From positions 62,001 to 126,000 of the forward strand of contig JAIBEZ010000028.1 in assembly GCA_019459485.1 (NCBI GenBank): a DNA stretch of 64,000 bases, written 5' to 3'. Made by a program: the position numbers and the translations under genes. Under the pieces are notes generated by a model. That model saw only the letters and a program-made list of their open reading frames with translations. It did not search any database and had not been told where the DNA came from. Positions 39,649 through 48,296 of the stretch are shown piece by piece (position 1 is the stretch's first letter; the number at the start of each line of letters is the position of its first letter). The stretch is from Prolixibacteraceae bacterium. GTDB lineage: Bacteria > Bacteroidota > Bacteroidia > Bacteroidales > Prolixibacteraceae.

Positions 39649-40083
39649 TTACATTCGCTCCATGTACCAGCTTAGTTGCTTTTCCATTTTTTTGAAGCGG
39701 AAAATTGCAGGAATTATTTTGTTTAATCGCAAGAAGGCAGTTTCACTTTTTACAACATAGTCAAAAGCTTTGTGGTGCATACAATTTACTGCCACCTCTA
39801 TTTTGTCCTGCGATGATAGCATTATCACCGGAATTTCGGGATCATAGGCTTTTATTTTGTCCAGAACATCTATTCCGTTCATCGCTTTTTTATCGATGCC
39901 ACTGAGCTCATAATCAAGTATAATTATATCAGGATTATGGTTTAAGTTTTCAATGCAAAGTTCGCCCGTAGGATAGGTTTCAATTTTAAATTCGCCACGT
40001 TCCATGAATTCGATCTCCAGCGATTTTAAATACAGCGCATCGTCGTCAACCAGAAAAAGTTTAATTTTTTGTTTGTTAATCAT
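39649..40083 (-). CDS. Single-domain response regulator (paralogue B)
   Basis: The 144-residue receiver has the acidic pocket VDDD, phospho-acceptor Asp in IILDYELSGID and the same C-terminal helix as paralogue A. It overlaps the end of the hybrid kinase gene by 8 bp and is therefore its translational partner in the AraC 3 - kinase - receiver operon. There is no output domain. Confidence 0.92.
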   Translation of the reverse strand: MINKQKIKLFLVDDDALYLKSLEIEFMERGEFKIETYPTGELCIENLNHNPDIIILDYELSGIDKKAMNGIDVLDKIKAYDPEIPVIMLSSQDKIEVAVNCMHHKAFDYVVKSETAFLRLNKIIPAIFRFKKMEKQLSWYMERM

Positions 40084-43000
40084 TGGTTTTTGTTTTGATC
40101 GTGTTAAATTCTATCACTAATTCCTCACAGGCCTGTCCACAAACATTTTCAAGCTGAAGTACCATGTCCGAGATTCCTTCTGTCTGTTTCTGCGTACTTG
40201 CAAATTCCTGGACTTTTTTTGCCATATTTTCAAAATCTTCGCTAATGCCCATGATTGAAAATGACGGAATCATTTTATGCACAGCTGAGTAGAGTAAATC
40301 CCAATCCTTGTCATGAAAACTTTGTTTCATGGCACTCACCAATGGCGGGGTTTGTTCCAGATAAGCTGAAATCATTTCCATCATCAGTTTTGGATTTGAT
40401 TTTGTCCGCTTCGTTAAATACTCCAGGTCGGTGCATTTTTCATTTTCAATATCACTGTCAACATCATATTCAATTCCGTTATTTTTAATATGCGCATTTT
40501 TTTTAACTGAACTAATTATTTTACTGTACAATAACCTTTCGTCAACAGGTTTTGGAATGTAGTCATCAATTCCAACGTACTTGCATTTTGCCAAATCAAC
40601 CGTAGTTACATCGGCGGTTAAGGCAATGATCGGAATGTCGCAATTCATTTCATGCCGGATATATTCTGTAGCTTCAAACCCGTTCATTTCGGGCATCTGC
40701 AAGTCCATTAAAATAATATCGTACTTATTGGCCTTAAGTTTTTCGATGGCTATTTTCCCGTTCGCAGCAATGTCACAATCAAACCCAAAATCGTCCAACA
40801 GCGTTCTCATCAGTAATTGATTGAGGGCAATGTCCTCGGCGACCAATACTTTAATATTGCTAATTTTCTTGTCCAATTCTGCGATTTCCGGTTCTGACTC
40901 AAGCATTTCATTGGTTTTTTGAAATTTTAATGCCAGACTAAAAGTTGAGCCCTCGTCCACTTTGCTATTTACCTGAATCTTTCCTCCCTGCGATTCTACC
41001 AATTGTTTAACAATTGCGAGTCCAAGTCCGGTTCCGCCATATATGCGCGATGTACCACTTGTCGCCTGTTGGAAGTTTTCGAAAATATTCTCCATTTTAT
41101 CGGTAGATATCCCAATACCTGTATCAGTTACTGCGAATTCAATGGTTACTTCATTTTCATCTTCTTTCAGCAAATTAACGCTTACAGTAATTTTCCCTTT
41201 GTTCGTAAATTTTACTGCGTTACTCACCAAATTCAGGATAATCTGGTGCAAACGCACCGGGTCGCCAACCAGCACTTCCGGAATTCTTCTGTCGTATTCT
41301 TTAACCAGTACCAAATTCTTTTCCCAGATTTTTGTCTCAAACAAGTGCAGCATGGCTGCTATTGACAAGGAAAGTTTAAACGGGGTTTGTTCAAAGGTCA
41401 TTTTGCCTGCATCAACTTTTGCCAAATCCAGAATGTCGTTAATCAGAACAATCAGCGCATCGCCACTCATTTTGATGGCCTGTAAATATTCTTTTTGTTT
41501 TGCAGTCAATTCTGTTTTCAGCATCACCTTTGTAAATCCGATAATCGCATTCATTGGGGTGCGGATTTCATGGCTCATGTTCGATAAAAACTGCTGTTTT
41601 GCCTTTACTGCATTTTCGGCCAGCAATGTTGCTTTTTCAGCTTTAAATTTTGCTTCTTCAGCGATGCCTACTGCCAACTCAGCAAATACAATCGCTTCGG
41701 TCAATTCGGTCGAAATTCTTTTCTGTTCGGTAACATCCCTGGCCACAATCACAATGCCCAATACATTTCCACGGTCATCCTTGTAAACCGATCCGTTGAA
41801 CAGTACATCGGTCAGCTTACCATCCTTGTGGCGGAGTATAAGCGGCGAATTGGCTACCGATCCTTTTGCAAACACTTCCTGATATACTTCGCGCGCTTTT
41901 TGCGGTTCGGTGAAATAATCCAGAAAGTCGGTGCCTGTTATTTCTTCGCGGGTCATACCTGTAATGTTTACCAGCGCCTCGTTCATGTCGGTAATCTTAC
42001 CTTCGTTGCTGATAGTTATCAAAGGGTCGAGGCTCGCTTCAATAAGGCTCAGCGAATATTTCGAAAGTAATTTCTGGGCGGTAACGTCCCTGGCGACAAT
42101 CACCACTCCAAGAACATTTCCTTTGTCGTCTTTGTAAACCGATCCGTTAAACAATACATCGGTAAGTTTCCCATTTACATGGCGAAGTGTCAGCGGCGAA
42201 TCGGCACCCGATCCATTTGCAAATACTTCCTGGTAAACTTTACGTGCTTTTTGCGGTTCGGTGAAATAATCGAGGAAATCGGTGTCTATCAATTCCTCAC
42301 GTGAAACACCGGTAATTTTCACCAATGCTTCGTTCATATCGGTGATTTTTCCTGTGGTGCTGATAACAACCAACGGATCGCGGCTCGCCTCAATAAGGCT
42401 AAGCGAATACTGAGAAGCTAATTTTAAGGAAAAGCTGGATGCTTCAAGTTCTTTATTCTCAACCGAACGTTTCTCCTTCTCTTCGTTTTGAAAAAGTAGT
42501 TCTTTGTCGGCAATGATCAGTTCTGCTGCGCGTTTTTCTTTTTCTTCGTTTTGAAAAATCAGCTCTTTGTCAGCAATAATCAGTTCAGCAGCCCGCTTTT
42601 CTTTCTCTTCATTTTGAAAGATTAATTCTTTGTCGGCAATGATCAATTCGGCCGCGCGTTTTTCTTTCTCCTCATTTTGAAATACCAGTTCTTCGTTGGC
42701 AAGGATTAATTCAGCCGCGCGTTTTTCTTTCTCCTCGTTTTGATAGATGAGTTCCTTGTTGGCGAGAATTAATTCTGCTGCGCGTTTTTCTTTCTCTTTA
42801 TTCTGAAAAATAAGCTCTTTGTTCGCAATGCTAAGCTCATCAGCGCGTTTCCCTTTTTCGTCGTTTTGAAAAGCAAGTTCTTTGTTGGCAACAATCAATT
42901 CCGCTGCTCTCTTTTCTTTTTCTTTGTTCTGAAAGGCAAGCTCTTTGTTGGCAATAATTAGTTCATCGGCCCGCTTCTCCTTTTCATTATTTTGAAAAGC

Positions 43001-43405
43001 AAGTTCTTTGTTGGCAGCCTGCAATTCCATTGCCCATTTTTGCCTGGCGATATCTCTTGCTACTACCACAGCACCAATTACAACTCCTTTGGTATCCATA
43101 TAAACCGATCCGTTGAACAGCACATCGGTTAATTTTCCATCTTTACCTGTGAATGTAAGCGGATAGTCTGTAAGCGATCCATTTTCAAAGACTTTCAAAT
43201 AACCTTCCCGTGCTTTTTGAGGCTCGGTAAAATAGTCGTAGAAATTTGTTCCGATTAGTTTTTTGCGTGTCAGACCGGTAATATTTACCTCCGCCTGATT
43301 CATGTCTGTAATTTTACCATCTACGCTGATCGTAATTAAAGGATCCAGACTGGCTTCCATTAAACTGCTGGCATATTGAGAATCGTTCGCGATTGTTCTT
43401 TCCAT
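40076..43405 (-). CDS. Hybrid histidine kinase (PAS, 21-residue repeats, PAS-PAS, HisKA-HATPase-REC-HPt)
   Basis: The 1109-residue cytoplasmic kinase contains, in order: PAS 1 (about 10-125), eight full and one partial 21-residue units (132-316), PAS 2 and PAS 3 (about 325-560), a helical linker, HisKA (SHEIRTPMNA), HATPase (DTGIGIS, GGTGLGLA), a receiver (ILMDLQMPEMNG) and a C-terminal HPt domain (AVHKM). PAS 2 and PAS 3 share long identical stretches (FTEPQKAR, VYQEVFA), so one is a recent duplication. The start is ATG 43405, 32 bp after AraC 3. Phosphate could pass through REC and HPt to receiver B. Confidence 0.94.
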   Translation of the reverse strand: MERTIANDSQYASSLMEASLDPLITISVDGKITDMNQAEVNITGLTRKKLIGTNFYDYFTEPQKAREGYLKVFENGSLTDYPLTFTGKDGKLTDVLFNGSVYMDTKGVVIGAVVVARDIARQKWAMELQAANKELAFQNNEKEKRADELIIANKELAFQNKEKEKRAAELIVANKELAFQNDEKGKRADELSIANKELIFQNKEKEKRAAELILANKELIYQNEEKEKRAAELILANEELVFQNEEKEKRAAELIIADKELIFQNEEKEKRAAELIIADKELIFQNEEKEKRAAELIIADKELLFQNEEKEKRSVENKELEASSFSLKLASQYSLSLIEASRDPLVVISTTGKITDMNEALVKITGVSREELIDTDFLDYFTEPQKARKVYQEVFANGSGADSPLTLRHVNGKLTDVLFNGSVYKDDKGNVLGVVIVARDVTAQKLLSKYSLSLIEASLDPLITISNEGKITDMNEALVNITGMTREEITGTDFLDYFTEPQKAREVYQEVFAKGSVANSPLILRHKDGKLTDVLFNGSVYKDDRGNVLGIVIVARDVTEQKRISTELTEAIVFAELAVGIAEEAKFKAEKATLLAENAVKAKQQFLSNMSHEIRTPMNAIIGFTKVMLKTELTAKQKEYLQAIKMSGDALIVLINDILDLAKVDAGKMTFEQTPFKLSLSIAAMLHLFETKIWEKNLVLVKEYDRRIPEVLVGDPVRLHQIILNLVSNAVKFTNKGKITVSVNLLKEDENEVTIEFAVTDTGIGISTDKMENIFENFQQATSGTSRIYGGTGLGLAIVKQLVESQGGKIQVNSKVDEGSTFSLALKFQKTNEMLESEPEIAELDKKISNIKVLVAEDIALNQLLMRTLLDDFGFDCDIAANGKIAIEKLKANKYDIILMDLQMPEMNGFEATEYIRHEMNCDIPIIALTADVTTVDLAKCKYVGIDDYIPKPVDERLLYSKIISSVKKNAHIKNNGIEYDVDSDIENEKCTDLEYLTKRTKSNPKLMMEMISAYLEQTPPLVSAMKQSFHDKDWDLLYSAVHKMIPSFSIMGISEDFENMAKKVQEFASTQKQTEGISDMVLQLENVCGQACEELVIEFNTIKTKTND
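42458..43012 (-). repeat. 63-bp tandem repeat, eight full units plus one partial
   Basis: Units of type NKELAFQNKEKEKRAAELIV pass into almost identical DKELIFQNEEKEKRAAELII copies toward the 3' end. The last three copies are nearly identical, which indicates recent duplication or gene conversion. Confidence 0.93.
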
Positions 43406-43436
43406 TTTATTTACTCCGTAATGCCTTTTGTATCTT

Positions 43437-44009
43437 TTAATTATTATTGCCAACCTCGTCAATCGGGCTTCGTTTTTTTTCTTTCAGTTGTTTAAAATGA
43501 GAAGGGGAGAGTCCTGTCATTTTTTTAAATTGGTTCGACAGGTGCGCAACACTGCTGTAATTCATTTTCCAGGCAATTTCAGTAATGGTTAGTTCTCCGT
43601 AAATAATCAATTCTTTTATCTTCTCAATTTTATGCGATATAATGAATTGCTCAATGGTAGTACCTTGAACTTCAGAGAATAAATTAGCCAGATAAGTGTA
43701 ATCATAGTTTAATTTTTCGCTTAAAAAAATGGAAAAATTTGTTTTAATTACTTCATTCGAATGATGGACCATCTCAATAATTGTGTTCTTTATTCTTTCA
43801 ACCAATACAGAACGTTTATCGTCCATTAGTTCAAATCCGGAGTTGAGCAATCCAATTTTCAACTCTTCCCGAACCTCCTCAGAGATATTCTCCATAATCT
43901 CAACTTCTCCTAAATCAACCAGCATGTAGTGCAGCCCAAGCTTTTTCAACTCTTCTTTCACCGCTACTTTGCAACGGTTGCTGACCATGTATTTAATGTA
44001 TAATTTCAA
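43437..44009 (-). CDS. Short AraC-family regulator with ferredoxin-like N-domain (AraC 3)
   Basis: This paralogue of AraC 1 keeps the same degenerate HMA-like N-domain (LYIKYMVSNRC, GLHYMLVDLGEVEI) and AraC-type double HTH (SSVAHLSNQFKKMTGLSPSHF). The frame opens at TTG 44045, but the -7 box of site 14 overlaps there. By alignment with AraC 1 (MELHIKNMVSNRC) the best start is TTG 44009; ATG 43988 is the alternative. It heads an operon with the hybrid kinase and receiver B. The site before it suggests autoregulation. Confidence 0.88.
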   Translation of the reverse strand: MKLYIKYMVSNRCKVAVKEELKKLGLHYMLVDLGEVEIMENISEEVREELKIGLLNSGFELMDDKRSVLVERIKNTIIEMVHHSNEVIKTNFSIFLSEKLNYDYTYLANLFSEVQGTTIEQFIISHKIEKIKELIIYGELTITEIAWKMNYSSVAHLSNQFKKMTGLSPSHFKQLKEKKRSPIDEVGNNN

Positions 44010-44042
44010 TTGATTTTGTTTTTTTTTTAAGTTGAGTATTTG

Positions 44043-44111
44043 CAAAGATGTATAACTTAAACCACAAATGCATTATACTTCTTCATATATAAATTGCATA
44101 ATTCACATGTT
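44043..44111 (-). promoter_or_regulatory. Regulon promoter site 14 (AraC 3 operon)
   Basis: Minus strand: box 1 ACATGTGAATTATGCAA (shorter match), box 2 GAAGAAGTATAAT (poor), cores 21 bp apart, -7 element CATCTTTG (44043-44050) at the 30-nt offset. It lies in the 450-bp divergent spacer up to the DUF5686 gene at 44462; the remainder of that spacer is AT-rich, with a TATTTTTG -7 box at 44426-44433 for the plus-strand gene. Confidence 0.62.
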
Positions 44112-44461
44112 TTCAGGGGACTATTGACCACAAAGCCTTTCCGTGAAAAATAGAGGATATTTCTACTTGTCATAAAGTAATATTTTGAATACCCTCAGCA
44201 GCTGTTTGAAATTCATATTTCGCATTTAATTTTATGAGGAAGGGTCATTATCAAAGATCGTGCCGCAGGAACAAGATGTGTTTGAAGTGGAAAAATTGAA
44301 TTTTAATTTTTTCCGGACGATATAACCATGCATTTCAAATTCGATCTGTCTGCACCAAGTCACCTATTTTAATTTAACTTAACCCTCTTTAACTTTTGAA
44401 TGTACTTAACCGATCAAATTTCCGTTATTTTTGTTCATCAGATCCCAAAAACAAATCGCCC

Positions 44462-47107
44462 ATGTGTTTTAGATTTTTACTTATTTCCTTTCTATTCTTT
44501 ACATCAATAGTTCCGGTTTTTTCGCAGGGTATCCGGGGTCGTATTACCAATGAGCAAAACGAGGCTGTTCCGTTTGCGAATATTTATATCCCGCAATTGT
44601 CAACCGGTACTACTTCAAACATCGATGGAAACTATGAATTGAAACTTCCGGAGGGAAAATGGGACATACTGTTTCAATACCTGGGCTACCAAACCCAAAC
44701 GATTGCGCTGACTATCGGGAAAACGTTTCAGGAAATCAACATCCGGCTGATTACGCAGGATTACCGCATTCCGGAGATTAAAGTGATGGCTTCGGGCGAA
44801 GATCCTGCCTATTATATCATGCGGCGGGCGATTGCTTTGGCTCCGTATTACCAGAAACAGGTTTCGAAATATTCGTGCAAAGTGTATCTGAAAGGTTCCG
44901 GAGTGTTTGAGAAAATTCCTTTTGTGCTGAAAAAGCAAATGAAAAAAGGCAATGTGAAAGTCAATGAACCTTTTGTCATGGAAACCGTCAGCCAGATTGA
45001 TTTTGAGCTTCCGGATAAAGTGAACCAGAAAGTGTTGGCCATGCGCTCGTCGGGTCAGCAAAACAATACCTCGCCAATGGGAATGATTACCAATAACTTA
45101 TACGATGCCGATAAATACGGAATTGTTTCACCGGTTGGGAAAAGTGCCCTCAAAGTTTACAATTTCAGGCTTGATGGTGTTTTTGAAGATCAGGGACGGA
45201 CGATCAACAAGATAAAAGTGATACCAAAAATTAAGGGCAGCGATGTGTTTTCAGGATACATTTATATTGCCGACGGATTCTGGAACATCCATTCGGCTGA
45301 TTTGAACATGCATGTAACGATGACCGATGTGAAAGTTCATCAAATGTATGCCGAAGTGAACAAAAATACATGGATGCCGGTGAGCCTCGATTTCGACATG
45401 GATTTTTCGGGGCTTGGGTTGAAAATAAAATACAAATATGTTGCTTCCATCAGCGAATACAAAACCACGCTAAATCCGGCATTGGATCATTCATTTATTG
45501 AAAAACAGAAAAAACAGCAAATTCAGGAACAACAGATTTTTGAACAGATTGCCGAAGAAACCAGGCAGGTTGAACAGCAACGCGAAGCAAATTCGAAGGA
45601 ACAAAAACGGATTGCGGAACTAATGGAAAAGAAAGAACTGAGCAACCGCGAAACCGTAAAATTAAGCCGCCTGATTGAAACCGAAGCCAAACGCAACAGT
45701 CCGCCCGAACCGCTTGAAATTAAATCAAGCTTTCAGGTGAGCCAGAAACAGGTAAACAACGATACTGCTTATTGGGCAACGCTGCGGCCTATTCCGTTAA
45801 CCGACAAGGAGAAAATAAGTTTTTCCAAAAAAGATTCATTTCTGCTGGTTTCTTCAACTCCTGAATACAAAGATTCGATACGCGATTCGCGCCGCAAATT
45901 CAAAATCAAACAGTTGCTTTTTGGGAAAACTTACAACTATTCGGTTGATTCGATCAGAAAATTCGAATACTTATCGATCCCAAAACTGACAGATCCGACC
46001 TCACTTTCATTTAATTCGGTGGACGGCTTGCGGCTTGAACTGCCTTTCAGTTATTCCATATCAGACAGTACCGGCCATTCATTGCGCCTGAACCCGCATT
46101 TTGCGTATGCCTTTGCACGCAAAAAGCTGGATGCTTCCTTTTCCTACAGTCAGCGATTGAACGGATTGACAAACTCGTGGATTTCAGCCAGTGTTGGATC
46201 GACCACCGAAGATTTTAACCGGTTTTCGGGATTGCCGACCATGACCAACGATTTTTATACGCTCTGGCTAGAAGAGAACTACAACCGGTTTTATCGCCGC
46301 GATTTTCTGCAATTATCGGCCAGCCGCGACCTTTCCAACGGTCTGAACCTGAATGCTACCATTGAATACAGCGACAACAGTCAGTTGGCAAATCATTCCA
46401 GTTATTCGTTCATCAAATATACTGACAAGGAAATTCATCCCAATGTTCCTGCCAACAATTCGCTGGAAACATGGCAACTCGAAAACCACCAGTCATTCAT
46501 TGGCAGGTTTGTGTTGGAATACACTCCGCACCATCGTTACCGCATCAGGAACCATACAAAAGTGTATGCCGAAAGTAAATTTCCGACCTACTCGCTGGTG
46601 TATAAAGGAGCGTTTTCGGATGTTTTTGGAAGCGATTCGCGTTACGATCTGTTGCAGCTTGGCATCCGGCAGAAGATCAATTTCGGTATTTCCGATCAAT
46701 TTTCTTATCGGGCAAATGTTGGTAAATTCCTGAACAACAATCGTCTGTATTTCGAAGATTTCCGGCATTTCAATACTCAATCCACCGGGTTTATGTTTTC
46801 ACCCTACGACAATAGTTTCAGACTGCTGCCTTTTTATCAGTATTCAACAGGGAAACAATTTGCTGAAGTTCAGGCCGAATTGCAATCGCGACGATTGATT
46901 GTAAAACAATTGCCATTGATTAGAAACGCATCAATTTCGGAAAAACTGTTTGTTAATTATCTTGCCACTCCCGAGATCAGGAATTATGTGGAAGTTGGAT
47001 ATGGCATCAATAATATTTTTTTATTGCTGAATGTTGAGGCGGTTGCCGGCTTCGAAAATGGTAAATTCCGGTCTTCAGCAATTAGGGTGAGTATGAATTT
47101 GCCTTAG
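44462..47107 (+). CDS. DUF5686/carboxypeptidase-regulatory-like outer-membrane protein
   Basis: The 881-residue product has a signal peptide (FLLISFLFFTSIVPVFSQ), an N-terminal carboxypeptidase-regulatory-like/CarboxypepD_reg domain (GIRGRITNEQNEAVPFANIYI, residues about 22-105) and a long DUF5686 region ending in a predicted outer-membrane beta-barrel (final strand RSSAIRVSMNLP). Function is unknown. A TTG frame start at 44396 precedes the -7 box at 44426, so ATG 44462 is preferred. It is the first plus-strand gene after the stress island. Confidence 0.87.
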   Translation: MCFRFLLISFLFFTSIVPVFSQGIRGRITNEQNEAVPFANIYIPQLSTGTTSNIDGNYELKLPEGKWDILFQYLGYQTQTIALTIGKTFQEINIRLITQDYRIPEIKVMASGEDPAYYIMRRAIALAPYYQKQVSKYSCKVYLKGSGVFEKIPFVLKKQMKKGNVKVNEPFVMETVSQIDFELPDKVNQKVLAMRSSGQQNNTSPMGMITNNLYDADKYGIVSPVGKSALKVYNFRLDGVFEDQGRTINKIKVIPKIKGSDVFSGYIYIADGFWNIHSADLNMHVTMTDVKVHQMYAEVNKNTWMPVSLDFDMDFSGLGLKIKYKYVASISEYKTTLNPALDHSFIEKQKKQQIQEQQIFEQIAEETRQVEQQREANSKEQKRIAELMEKKELSNRETVKLSRLIETEAKRNSPPEPLEIKSSFQVSQKQVNNDTAYWATLRPIPLTDKEKISFSKKDSFLLVSSTPEYKDSIRDSRRKFKIKQLLFGKTYNYSVDSIRKFEYLSIPKLTDPTSLSFNSVDGLRLELPFSYSISDSTGHSLRLNPHFAYAFARKKLDASFSYSQRLNGLTNSWISASVGSTTEDFNRFSGLPTMTNDFYTLWLEENYNRFYRRDFLQLSASRDLSNGLNLNATIEYSDNSQLANHSSYSFIKYTDKEIHPNVPANNSLETWQLENHQSFIGRFVLEYTPHHRYRIRNHTKVYAESKFPTYSLVYKGAFSDVFGSDSRYDLLQLGIRQKINFGISDQFSYRANVGKFLNNNRLYFEDFRHFNTQSTGFMFSPYDNSFRLLPFYQYSTGKQFAEVQAELQSRRLIVKQLPLIRNASISEKLFVNYLATPEIRNYVEVGYGINNIFLLLNVEAVAGFENGKFRSSAIRVSMNLP

Positions 47108-47176
47108 ATTGTGATCCTTTTGTTGAATGATTTGTTATATCGAATCAACAAACTTACATTTAGCACAAAAAGTAGC

Positions 47177-48193
47177 ATGACGATTAAAAAAACTGCGGTA
47201 TTGATGATCAATGTCGGAACACCCGATGAACCAACAGTAAAAGCTGTTCGGCGATATTTGTCTGAATTTTTAAACGACCGGCGGGTGATTGATATTCCGC
47301 TCGTTTTTCAGAAGTTACTGGTAAATCTGATCATTGTCCCGTTTCGCACACCAAAATCGACCAAACTTTACCAGCGGTTGTGGACTGAAAAAGGTTCGCC
47401 TTTGCTTTATTTTTCTGAAAGTGTTCAGGTTGAACTTCAGGAAAAACTGGGTTCGAAAGCCGATGTTTTTATGGCAATGCGGTACGGAAATCCATCCATT
47501 GGGAAAGCACTTTCAGCCATTAAAAAAGGAAATTACGATCGCCTGATTGTGTTTCCGATGTTTCCGCAATATGCTTCATCGACCAACGGAACAGCCATTC
47601 AGGCGGTGATCGACCAGATCAGAAAATGGAACACGATCCCTGAATTTCATGCAGTCAGCCAGTTTTACGATCACCCCGCATTTCTTGATGCCTTTGCCGA
47701 CAGGATCAGATCGTATGCGCCTGAAAATTACGATCATGTGATATTTACCTTCCATGGTTTGCCCAACCGTCACTTGGAAAAGAACCATCCGGATGAATCT
47801 ATTCAGACCTGTAATTGCGAAAATGTTTTGCCTGAATTTGGGAAATCGTGCTACAAGGCAGGCTGCTACCAAACTGTTCGCGAATTGGTAAACCGGCTTG
47901 GCCTGAAAAGTGGAGAATATTCTGTTTCGTTTCAGTCACGCCTGTCGAATAACTGGATGACACCTTTTACCGACAAAAACCTTGTCAACAGAGCGAAACA
48001 AGGCAGCAAAAATATTCTGGTCGCAGCTCCATCGTTTGTTGCCGATTGTTTGGAAACAACGGTTGAAATCGGTTGGGAATACAAGGAAATGTTTGTAAAA
48101 AATGGTGGTGAAAATCTGCAAATGGTTGAAAGCCTTAACGATTCACCACGATGGATCAGCGCGATGGAAGAAATTCTGGAGCCGTACCTTTAA
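47177..48193 (+). CDS. hemH: Ferrochelatase
   Basis: The 338-residue protein inserts Fe(II) into protoporphyrin IX to give haem (or acts on coproporphyrin III, depending on the pathway). Seen: MINVGTPDEP start, active-site His193 in FTFHGLP, FPMFPQYASSTNG motif, and the cysteine cluster CNCE...CYKAGC near 212-230, which could bind a [2Fe-2S] cluster. The start is ATG 47177; the frame is open 22 codons further upstream. It follows the DUF5686 gene by 69 bp and ends before a convergent terminator. Confidence 0.96.
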   Translation: MTIKKTAVLMINVGTPDEPTVKAVRRYLSEFLNDRRVIDIPLVFQKLLVNLIIVPFRTPKSTKLYQRLWTEKGSPLLYFSESVQVELQEKLGSKADVFMAMRYGNPSIGKALSAIKKGNYDRLIVFPMFPQYASSTNGTAIQAVIDQIRKWNTIPEFHAVSQFYDHPAFLDAFADRIRSYAPENYDHVIFTFHGLPNRHLEKNHPDESIQTCNCENVLPEFGKSCYKAGCYQTVRELVNRLGLKSGEYSVSFQSRLSNNWMTPFTDKNLVNRAKQGSKNILVAAPSFVADCLETTVEIGWEYKEMFVKNGGENLQMVESLNDSPRWISAMEEILEPYL

Positions 48194-48194
48194 A

Positions 48195-48243
48195 CCGACA
48201 AGGCGACAAGGCGAAGAGGCGACAGGGCGAAGAGGCGAGTGGG
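48195..48243. repeat. Short GCGACAAG/GCGAAGAG tandem tract
   Basis: After hemH the bases run CGACAAGGCGACAAGGCGAA and continue with GAGGCGACAGGGCGAAGAGG, in 8-9-bp steps. It is low-complexity, purine-rich and non-coding, and like other such tracts here is probably a dispersed simple repeat. Confidence 0.7.
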
Positions 48244-48255
48244 AGAAAATAAGAG

Positions 48256-48291
48256 AATGCAGTGATGCTGATTTTCAGGCATCACTGCATT
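48256..48291. terminator. Bidirectional terminator hemH/ppnP
   Basis: AATGCAGTGATGC and GCATCACTGCATT form a perfect 13-bp stem with a 10-nt loop, between convergent genes hemH (ends 48193) and ppnP (ends 48297), with a T-run on the plus strand. Confidence 0.88.
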
Positions 48292-48296
48292 TTGGT

